Shown: positions 56,061 to 64,000 of the stretch, piece after piece
Numbering within the stretch: position 1 is the first letter of the stretch
Layout of the letters: each line of letters begins with the position of its first letter
Assembly (NCBI GenBank): GCA_037501455.1
Contig: CM074865.1
Span: forward strand, 7,141,001 to 7,205,000
Reading direction: 5' to 3'
DNA length: 64,000 nucleotides
DNA from: Lantana camara
Lineage: Eukaryota > Streptophyta > Magnoliopsida > Lamiales > Verbenaceae
Program-made: the position numbers and the translations under genes
Notes under the pieces: generated by a model
Database searches by the model: none
Seen by the model: only the letters and a program-made list of their open reading frames with translations
What the model was told of the DNA's origin: nothing

Positions 56061-59000
56061 TTACACGTAGAACCTTCTAAGGTTACATGCGTTCCATGGC
56101 CTAGGGAGACGCTCGCCTTGCAAAGTCTCCAGTAGGTAGGTGTTGTTTGCTCGTACCTGAATGACTTTGAAGGGGCCTTCCCAATTGGGGTCCAACTTAC
56201 CCACATGTTTGGAGACTTCAACTTTTTTGAGGACCAAGTCCCCTAGCTGGAAGGTCCTCTCTTTAACACGTTTGTTGTACTGACGGGCTACGGTCGCTTT
56301 GTATTTGTGGATACGAGCCCAAGCAGTATTCCTCCTTTCGTCTAACAAATCCAACTCGAACGCTCGATTAGCCTCGTTGGCAGCAGGCTCGAAAAAGGCA
56401 ACGCGTGCGGATTCTTGAGCAATCTCCGCAGGTATCATAGCCTCGGAGCCATAAACAAGGGAGTAAGGGGTTTCCCCTGTCGCCGCTCGTAGGGTAGTAC
56501 GGTACGCCCACAAAGCTCCTTGAAGTTCTTCGGCCCATTCTCCCTTCTTACTCTCGAGCATCGTCTTCAGATGCTGGAGTATGGTTCTATTGGTTACTTC
56601 TGCTTGACCGTTGGCCTGAGGGTGGCCCACGGAAGTGAAACGTTGCTCAATCCCAAGTTCGTAGCACCAATCCCGCGTGTCAACGGCAATGAATTGGGAT
56701 CCATTATCCGAGATGAGTACCCTCGGGATACCGTATCTGCAAATGATGTTCTTCCAAATGAAATCCCTCACAACCTTGAACGTTATTTTCGCAACTGCTT
56801 CAGCTTCGTCCCACTTAGTGAAGTAATCCACAGCGAGTATTACGAATTTCTTTTGTCCGACCGCCATTGGGAGGGGTCCTACGATATCAATGCCCCACTG
56901 ATCAAAAGGCCATGAAACATCAATAGGAATCATTTGAGCCGCCGGCAACTGAGGGGTGTTAGAATGAAACTGGCACTTAGGGCATTTCTTGGAGTAGCTA
57001 AACGCATCCTGCAACACCGAGGGCCAGTAGAACCCACTCCTTAAGACTTTCTTTACCAAGATTCGACCACCCGAGTGATTCCCACAACTTCCGCTGTGCA
57101 CATGCTCTAAAACTTCCTTGGCCTGCGAGGGTCTCAGGCATCTCAACGGCGGACCCTGGAAGGATCGCTTGAATAATCGACCCTCGGCGTCCAATGAGAA
57201 GCGAGGGGCCTTGTTTCTGATTTTCCGAGCCTCAACTTTGTCGCTTGGGCTGGTTCCATCCTGGAGGAATCTAATAATTTCGTCGAGCCAACAAGGCTCG
57301 GAGGGGTCAATCATGTTCACCTCCTTCGAAGGTTCGCCTCCACTTATCAGCGGCTCCTCTGTTCTAAGAAATGTAACAGCCCACTCGCTAACACCATCCA
57401 GGGCGGATGCGAACTTTGAGAGAGCGTCAGCACGTTCGTTTTCTGCCCTAGGGACCTGAAAAATGTGGAATTCCCTGAACTTGGCTATCACCTCCTTAGC
57501 GCTCGCCAGATACCGCACCATGGTGGCTTCTCGGGCCTCATAAGAACCGTCAATCTGACTCGCGATCAACTGCGAATCAACATATGCAGTGACCCGAGTG
57601 GCGCCATTTTGGAGTGCAATCCTGAGCCCCTGGATGAGGGCCTCATACTCAGCTTCGTTGTTGGTGACTTGGAACGCCAACTTGATGGCGTAGTCAACTT
57701 CAGCTCCGAAAGGGTCCCTGAGGGTCACCCCGGCTCCTCCCTCCTGTGAGGTCGAGGAGCCATCTGTGTGCAGAAGCCACAGACCATCTTCTGCTGAGGG
57801 CCCAGTATCTAATTTGAAACGTTCCACCAATAGGTCGGCCACGGCCTGAGCTTGTATCGTTGTACGAGGCTCAAAGGTGATGTCGAATTGACTAAGTTCA
57901 ATTGACCATTTAATTAATCTTCCTGAGACGTCCGGCTTTGCAAGCACCTGTTTGAGGGGCTGATCGGTAAGCACCACGATGGAATGCGCTTGAAAATAAG
58001 GCCTCAGCCTCCGAGAGGCATTAACGAGCTCAAAAGCAAATTTCTCTATTTTCATGTATCTTTTCTCCGCTCCCTGTAGAGTCTTGCTTAAATAATACAC
58101 CGGCATATGCTTATGCTCGCGAATCGCCACGAGGACGGCGCTCGTGGCTTCCAAGGAAACTGATAGATAGATAAACAAGTTCTCTCCCGGGTTAGGTTTC
58201 GTCAACAAAGGCGCGCTCGAAAGGTATTGCTTCATGTCCTGCAGGGCCTTTTCGTAGTCCTTGCTCCAGGTAAAGTTGCGAGCGTTACGCAGAATTTTAA
58301 AGAAGGGCAGATTCCTGTCCGCTGAGCGGGAGATGAACCTGTTTAACGAAATGATCTTACCCACAAGCACCTGGACCTCTCTCAGATTGCGAGGAGAGGG
58401 TATGTCCAGGATTGCCTTAATCTTCTCTGGGTTCGCTTCTATACCCCGTTGGCTGACCATGTATCCCAAAAATTTGCCACCCCGTACGCCAAATGTACAT
58501 TTGGAAGGATTCAGTTTCATACTATAACGACACAGGATGTTGAACGCTCGTTTGAGGTCTTCCAGATGAGAATACTGGCGTTCGCTCTTGACGATCATGT
58601 TGTCCACGTATACCTCCATGGACTTCCCAATTTCACACTCGAACATTCTATTGACAAGGCGTTGGTATGTCGCCCCCGCATTTTTGAGCCCAAAAGGCAT
58701 AACCTTGAAGCAATAAACACCCAGGTGGACTACGAACGCAGTTTTGGGACGATCCTCAAGAGCCATGAATATCTGATAATATCCTTGGAAGGCGTCCATC
58801 ATGCTCATAAGTTCACACCCAGCGGTCGAATCCACCAACTGATCATTCCTTGGTAGTGGGTACGGATCCTTAGGACATGCCTTGTTGAGGGTCGTGAAGT
58901 CATTGCACATACGCCACTTGTTGGCGCTCTTCGGAACGAGCACCACATTGCAAAGCCATTCGGGATATAAAATTTCTTCTATGTACTGAGCGTCAAGCAG

Positions 59001-59741
59001 TTTATTGACTTTTTCTTCTATGACCTGCTTCCGGAATCCATGAACATCTCTCCTCTTTTGCTTTATAGGTTTGAAGGCCGGATCTACGTTCAGCCTGTGG
59101 ACAATAACGCTCGGATCTATGCCAGTGAGGTCGGAAGCCTTCCAAGCAAAGACATCAATATTTTCTCGCAAGAACTCAATCATCATAATTTGGGAGGGAC
59201 CGTCGAGGTCGGAACCTATTTGCGTAGTCTTATTAGCATTCCCAGGTTCCAACTCGATGGTCAGAAAGCTCTCTGTAGGTTCTACCCGCACTTCGGGCCT
59301 CGGCTGTTCGAGCGCTCGTTTCTTGCCTGTAATCTTCTCGCTGGTATCTCCCGAGGGTATACAATCCTCGTCTTCCGAGGGGGAATCCCCAACTGCTCCG
59401 AGGGGTGAATTCCCAACCTCTACTGGTGTGCCCACGACCCTCTTTTTATTCCTCTTTTTGTAGAGCTTGGCCCTCTTGCGTTCGGGGCCATCTTCATCTA
59501 GTTTGGGGAAGTCAACAGACTTCTTGGTGGAGCCTGCTTGGGTAGGTTGTTTGGGCTTGTGGCTTCGAAGGGAAAGTATGTAGCACTCCCATGCCTCCTT
59601 AACATTACACAGTACCTCCCCGGTACCCTCGGGGGTGGGAAATTTGACTTTTTGATGATAGGTGGAAATTACAGCTTTGAAGTCGACGAGGGCTGGTCGC
59701 CCAATGATGATGTTGTATGGTAGGTCCACCTCGACCACCAC
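56061..59741 (-). pseudogene. Tat element pol: RT, RNase H, second RNase H, integrase
   Basis: 1,226 codons open after two stops that cut it from gag. It begins with the end of the protease region (VDLPYNIIIGRPALVDFKAV). RT follows (EWLCNVVLVPKSANKWRMC, MSMMDAFQGYYQIFMA, FVVHLGVYCFKVMPFGLKN), with the active-site box MEVYVDNMIVKS in place of YVDD. Next are the gypsy RNase H (EATSAVLVAIREHKH, VYYLSKTL), a second RNase H (LLHTDGSSTSQEGGAGV, NNEAEYEALIQGLR, VDSQLIASQ), and integrase with its HHCC finger (HSGSCGNHSGGR...KKCPKCQ) and DDE core (WGIDIVGPLP, LISDNGSQF, GQAEVTNR). It ends PWNACNLRRFYV. Intact, it would copy and integrate the element. Confidence 0.93.
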
Positions 59742-59804
59742 ATAGAGAACATTTAACGTTTTTCACTGTGGGGCACGACCGAAAGAGATGGCCAAGCGAA
59801 TTTA
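59742..59804 (-). other. Two in-frame stops linking gag-protease and pol
   Basis: gag and pol are in the same frame. A TAA (59804-59802) and a TGA (59765-59763) interrupt a stretch that is otherwise conserved (IRLAISFGRAPQ, KTLNVLYVVVEVDL). The TGA lies where the family usually has Arg, so CGA to TGA by cytosine deamination is a likely cause. Confidence 0.85.
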
Positions 59805-62198
59805 TCCACGAGGGACGATCTCGGAACCTCCAAAGCCGACGAGGGCTGTTCTGAGGGGTTCGAGCGGGATATTTGTGATGTTCATTTTTTGAAACGTGGA
59901 ATAAGGCAAAACGTTCACGGAGCTTCCACTATCAATTAAAACCCTCTTTACAACATGATTGTGAACGTCTAAGCTAACCACCATGGGGCAGTCAGAAGTT
60001 TCACCGACCCCATGGGGTGTTACAATATGCTCCAAATCTTTTTCTGTGAAACCTACGATTTCATCCTGTTCCGAGCGCGAGGAGCTGTTGATGGAAAGCA
60101 CTGGCTTGGACCGAGCAGATCTTTGATCGTAACTCCGAACGTAGCGACGCCGAGAAGCGTTAGAATCGCCCCCCGAGGGTCCCCCAGCAATCATGTGGAT
60201 GACCGCGAAGGGTTGGTTTTCCATGTCTGAGGCTTTCCCTTTGCCACGGTCGCTCGGCTCGGAGTGATGGTGGCGCGGACTCCGCGATCGCGAGCGGCTT
60301 CTTCGTTGGGTACGCGCTCGCTCAGCGCAATGCTCATCATACCTTTCCAACACCTTCACGAACTCCTTCAGGTGCCCCCCAGCGATTAGCCTCTGGATCT
60401 CGCTCTCTAGTTGACGACACTCGTTGGTGTCGTGTCCTTTCTGCTTATGGAAAGCACAGTACTTTCCCGAGCGCTTTTGGGCCTCTGTCTCTCTCAGTCT
60501 TGGCGGCTTCTTGAAGAGTCTCTTATCCGCCATGGAATATACCTCTGCCATTGGGCGGTTGAGGGGAATGCGCTCAAACTTGCGTGGGGGAGAGGCATTC
60601 CGCCTAGCGGGAATAGGGCTTCGACGGCGACCTCTGTTGGTTTCTCCTCTGTCCTCGGGCGCTTTGCTGGGGCGAGGGGCATTTGCCATTTTCTGATCCC
60701 TCGCAATGTATATATCCTCGAGGGTGAAGAAAGAATCTGATATTTCCCTAATCTCCATCAATGAGCGAGGTTTCTTCTTGGCTACCTCCTCCACGAACTC
60801 TTTGCTGACGTAGTGCTTCATATTGATGGCTCCAAAAAAAACGTGCCTCAAAAAATCCATCGAGGGCTTCTCCACCAACAAGATCTCCTTGTTGAACCTT
60901 CCCATGAAAGACCTGAGGGTCTCGTTTGGCCCCTGGACCAAGCTGTAGAGAGCCGTCGCGGTTGGGGCTGGTGCCTTCAAAGAGTTGAAATGGCTGATGA
61001 AAGCGTCGGTCAGGTCATGGTATCCTCGGATTGAGCGCGGAGGAAGCTTTTTGTACCAGTCCTGGGCCATCCCCACGAGGGAGGTGACAAACACCTTGGC
61101 CCAGTAGTTGATTGGGTGATCGTATAAATGCATCAAGTGCACAAAGTGATCCAGATGTTCGGCTGGATCTGTAGTTCCATCATATCTGTTGACGGACGTG
61201 GGGATTTTGCCCTTCCCCGCACGGGTCATCAGAACCTCCTCAATGAGGGGAGAATCGCCCGTCACGATCCGGTAATCCCTGTCCTCTGGATCCTCAGGGC
61301 TGGCTTCCCTTCGTCGGCGAGAAATGGGACTGCGTGGTCTGCGAGCGTCTCTGGCCCTGGACCTCTCGCCCCCATCGCGGGAGACGTGAGACCGTGCTCG
61401 AGAGAGCTGCTCTACCACGTTCTGGAGCCCCCTAATCTGGTCTTGTACTGTGGCAAGTTGTGGGTCACCGACGTTCCGGCGGCTCGCCCTTTCAGTGGCT
61501 CTTGATTGGACTTCTTCGTTATCCCTGGCCATCTCATTTCCGCCAGACTGCTGCTCTTGCGGCTGCTCTTGTTGGGCCCTCGGAGGGGCCTCATTTTCCC
61601 GGATAGGCGGTGGGGGAGGTTGCTGGGCTCTCAGCGCATTTTGCGCCATCGTCAGTGGGTGTGCAGGGAGTCCTCCAAGGGGTGGGGCCATTCGAGCGCC
61701 AGCGTGTGAAGGAAAATAAGCCGCAGTGAAATGTTCCCATGCGTTCTGGACCGCCTGGCCCTCACATTGCGCGTAGAGCGCCTGGAGCTGCTGAGTAGTA
61801 ATTTGGGGCATTTCTACCCCTTGTATCTCTCTTGGCAACGACAGGGGGAGATTCAGTGTCCCCACTTGATATGGTTGGATCATCGGTATCACCCCGGGCA
61901 TCATTTCGGGTTGCATAAAAGTGTATCCCGGTGGAGGCATGGCCATGGGATACATACCTGCATATGGGAAGGAAGGGTTGGTGGCGGGAACCGTAGGTGG
62001 AAGAACGGAACTGGGTCCTCCCATAGCGTTCTCACCAGGGGGGAGAGTCGCAGCCACCGCTTCTGCATTTTCGATTCCATTTCCCGCAGCTGGTGGGTTC
62101 GTACCACCGGCGGGGATGTTGCTCTCCGCGTTCTCTTCGTTGACTGGAGGAAAAGCGCCCTTGTCTCCCACGGCTCCAGATCTCGTTGCTGTTACCAT
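59802..62198 (-). CDS. Tat element gag plus protease start
   Basis: 798 codons starting MVTATRSGAVGDKGAF shortly after the primer site. An N-terminal proline/alanine-rich region and an arginine-rich stretch (RSHVSRDGGERSRARDARRP) come first. The retrotransposon gag domain follows (YDGTTDPAEHLDHFVHLMHL, AQDWYKKLPPRSIRGYHDL, LRSFMGRFNKEIL). A CxxH-GH-C knuckle (YCAFHKQKGHDTNEC) and the aspartic protease active site (VLIDSGSSVNVLPYSTFQKM) come next, up to GFGGSEIVPRG before the TAA. In family terms gag packages element RNA and the protease matures the polyprotein. Gag could still be translated, but the protease is cut before its end. Confidence 0.9.
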   Translation of the reverse strand: MVTATRSGAVGDKGAFPPVNEENAESNIPAGGTNPPAAGNGIENAEAVAATLPPGENAMGGPSSVLPPTVPATNPSFPYAGMYPMAMPPPGYTFMQPEMMPGVIPMIQPYQVGTLNLPLSLPREIQGVEMPQITTQQLQALYAQCEGQAVQNAWEHFTAAYFPSHAGARMAPPLGGLPAHPLTMAQNALRAQQPPPPPIRENEAPPRAQQEQPQEQQSGGNEMARDNEEVQSRATERASRRNVGDPQLATVQDQIRGLQNVVEQLSRARSHVSRDGGERSRARDARRPRSPISRRRREASPEDPEDRDYRIVTGDSPLIEEVLMTRAGKGKIPTSVNRYDGTTDPAEHLDHFVHLMHLYDHPINYWAKVFVTSLVGMAQDWYKKLPPRSIRGYHDLTDAFISHFNSLKAPAPTATALYSLVQGPNETLRSFMGRFNKEILLVEKPSMDFLRHVFFGAINMKHYVSKEFVEEVAKKKPRSLMEIREISDSFFTLEDIYIARDQKMANAPRPSKAPEDRGETNRGRRRSPIPARRNASPPRKFERIPLNRPMAEVYSMADKRLFKKPPRLRETEAQKRSGKYCAFHKQKGHDTNECRQLESEIQRLIAGGHLKEFVKVLERYDEHCAERARTQRRSRSRSRSPRHHHSEPSDRGKGKASDMENQPFAVIHMIAGGPSGGDSNASRRRYVRSYDQRSARSKPVLSINSSSRSEQDEIVGFTEKDLEHIVTPHGVGETSDCPMVVSLDVHNHVVKRVLIDSGSSVNVLPYSTFQKMNITNIPLEPLRTALVGFGGSEIVPRG

Positions 62199-62273
62199 TT
62201 CTGCAATGAGTGGTGTTATGCCTCAACTAGCTTTCCGCGGAAGAAACTGAAGATATCAAGGATGGTAGTGATG

Positions 62274-62293
62274 GATTCCCACAGACGGCGCCA
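62274..62293 (-). other. tRNA primer-binding site of the Tat element
   Basis: On the minus strand TGGCGCCGTCTGTGGGAATC lies four bases after the 5' LTR. The GGCGCCGTCTGTGGGA form is common in plant gypsy elements. Confidence 0.75.
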
Positions 62294-62297
62294 AAAA

Positions 62298-63145
62298 TGA
62301 TGGTGCAGGGAATCGGACTTCCAATAATGCAACAACACTTAAATATTTGTATGGAAAGGGAAAGACCATCACAGGCGTGAGTGCCTCAGGATCTGGGTTT
62401 CCTCTTGAGCGTGGGTTCTTCCAGCTAGGATAACACCAAGGATGCAAGATGTAATGGTGATGCTACTGTGGTGAGAATAAAATGAAGCTTGAGAAGATGA
62501 AGGAAAATGCCCAGAACAATGTATGCAGAATGTATGCAGAGGATGACTTGGGGGAGAAAGCATGTGTTCTCCCCTATTTATATGTTAGGGGTGAGGGTAA
62601 ATGGGTAAATTGACCGTGTGGTCCCAAACCTATGTTGCCCTAACACGTGGCAGCCCTTGAAGGTATGAGAGTAACGTTTCTGAAAAGGAGGCGGTGTGTC
62701 AGGTGCAAGGTGCGCACTACCTTTGTGTCAGAGGTTGTTGGCGAGGGTCGCATGAGAGGAAGGCCCAAGATTCTCTTTGCTAATGTTCGGATCCATCGCA
62801 GTGGGGTAGGATCATGTACGAGCGCTGGTGACGCTCGAAGAGTGTACGGATGGGCCCCCCGCGGCAGATGACCCTTGAGCGCCAAAATCCCGAGCACCCA
62901 GAATGGGGCCCTCGTGTGGGTGCTTCCCTGAGAAGGGTGACCCTGAGGGTCGAGACTCGAGCATCAAGTCATTCAGCTTGAACCCTTTATCTGAATGGTT
63001 GGTCGAGGCTCATAGGCCGGTACTGGTAAGCAAGGGAGTAGGCTGGGATAACACGCGAGCCTATCAGTGTGAGCGTCCAGTTCCTCTATCTCCATGTGTT
63101 GACACGTGGACGACTCTGATTCGAACGTAGTTTTATGTCTCATCA
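62298..63145 (-). repeat. Right (5') LTR of the Tat element
   Basis: Same ends and length as the left LTR, followed by GATTA. On the minus strand it precedes the primer-binding site and gag. Confidence 0.95.
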
Positions 63146-63150
63146 GATTA

Positions 63151-63710
63151 GACCTTTTTATTTTTATTTTTGATTCTCTTTGGTCTGTATTAGATTTTTT
63201 TTATTTGATTTAATTTCATTTAATTTTGCATTAGTTAATTGATATTAGGTTATTTGGGTTTTGATTAGGTGAGATTAGGTTGATTTAATCTAACATAATA
63301 TCAATTATCACTCATTAGAATCTAATATATCTAACATAATATTAACTATATCTTATTCAAACTTTTTTACAAATTCAAGTATTAAACACAAGATTGTCCC
63401 TTAAATGCTTATATATAAACACAACTTAATTTTAACTAATAAACTTAATAAAAATTAATTCCCAAACTAATATTACATAACTAATGCTTTCTAATAATTT
63501 TAACTTTTGGAGAATTGCACGGCCCATCTTTTAGGAAGTTACATCTTAAACATGATAAATAGTCCGAATTGGTGGAGTAACTTGTTATGTATGATAAATT
63601 GCAAAATTTAGCAATATTTCAATTTAAAAAAAAAAACTATCCAAATTTATTTAGGATGCTCAACTTTTCTTTTGTTAAGATGAATATATTATTTGTGGGG
63701 CATGATATTG
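63151..63710. other. AT-rich flank of the Tat element
   Basis: AT-rich DNA with ttagattaggttgattt-type words and no gene. Confidence 0.5.
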
Positions 63711-64000
63711 TGACACCCCGTCTTCTCGGCAATTCAGGTATGACGTTACGATAGAGTTTAGTTCTGTGTTTTCATGAATTATGTGAATCCGCACGTCTTA
63801 CGTGTCAATTTGTATTTTATTTTAAGTATATGCGCTTTGGAATTTAATTAAATGTACTTGGACTCAATCATCCAATATTTGCAAATTAGGGACCTAAGTA
63901 TAATTAGGGTGTTTTTAGCCTTCGTGGCTACTTCGAGCTCGAGAATTTGAATTCCAAACTTGTCATTAAGTTCGTTTCGATGATTCAATGAATTAACCTT
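63711..64000 (+). mobile_element. Start of another gypsy-type LTR (truncated by the window)
   Basis: The sequence TGTGACACCCCGTCTTCTCG at about 63711 is typical of the start of long chromovirus-type LTRs, and the composition changes there from plain AT-rich to mixed. Its right part is outside the window, so neither end nor duplication can be checked. Confidence 0.4.

Larger units (their letters stand above)
50711..63145 (-). mobile_element. Full-length Tat-lineage Ty3/gypsy retrotransposon
   Basis: 12,435 bp between two 848 bp LTRs, flanked by the exact 5 bp duplication GATTA (50706-50710 and 63146-63150). It reads right to left: primer site, gag, protease, RT, RNase H, a second RNase H and integrase. 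An antisense gene on the plus strand sits beside the 3' (left) LTR. A second RNase H and an antisense ORF are features of the Tat lineage (established). By eye the LTRs differ at about 17 of 848 positions (~98% identical), so it is fairly young. Two stops in the gag-pol frame and an altered RT motif suggest it no longer moves by itself. Confidence 0.95.

Noticed and set aside
56520..59723. Plus-strand frames across the Tat pol region
   Set aside because: Antisense shadows of pol; their translations have no domain and the minus strand is clearly coding.

Overview
This is nuclear DNA from a flowering plant, most likely a eudicot. Plant-specific gene families, AT-rich intergenic DNA, a plastid-derived insert, Mutator and hAT elements, and LTR retrotransposons of plant type all point that way. 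I cannot name the species. The window is dominated by mobile elements. I see only two intact host genes: a SUO-like TFIIS N-domain protein (CDS 22610-25498, +) and a RING-H2 ubiquitin-ligase-type protein (28115-29245, -).

Left part (1-20 kb). The window opens inside the 3' end of a Tat-like Ty3/gypsy element: a decayed antisense ORF, a polypurine tract, and an LTR carrying an ~860 bp array of GCGCTC-type repeats. Next come broken pieces of CLAVATA1-like receptor kinase genes: a kinase piece, then LRR pieces, then an N-terminal piece 12 kb further on. Between them sits an 8.5 kb triple nest. A Mutator-like element with a perfect 9 bp target duplication (5517-14016) holds a gag-only LTR retrotransposon (5967-13108), whose left LTR holds a ~0.64 kb hAT-like element. 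A short segment next to the receptor pieces is duplicated on both sides of the nest, pointing to an old tandem gene array. A small hAT MITE with a perfect 8 bp duplication lies at 19324-19647.

Middle part (20-45 kb). The TFIIS-type gene has two likely 5'UTR introns. A ~335 bp plastid fragment lies between it and the RING gene. Then follow AT-rich MITE-like DNA, a 4.0 kb probable solo LTR (31790-35787) and two ~2.25 kb direct repeats flanking a fragment of an arginine decarboxylase gene. That fragment is broken by a nonsense codon and by a 1.96 kb solo LTR.

Right part (45-64 kb). An mTERF pseudogene, a second Mutator-like element (47288-48624), a Mutator transposase remnant and a GRF zinc-finger pseudogene precede a full-length Tat-type gypsy element of 12.4 kb (50711-63145). 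This element has two 848 bp LTRs, gag, a pol with two added stop codons and a YVDN reverse-transcriptase motif, and a spliced antisense gene next to its 3' LTR. Another LTR appears to begin near 63711 and runs off the window.

The most interesting theme is that all three Tat-like or gag-only elements carry sequence on the strand opposite to gag, just inside the 3' LTR. In two of them this has its own TATA box and splice signals.
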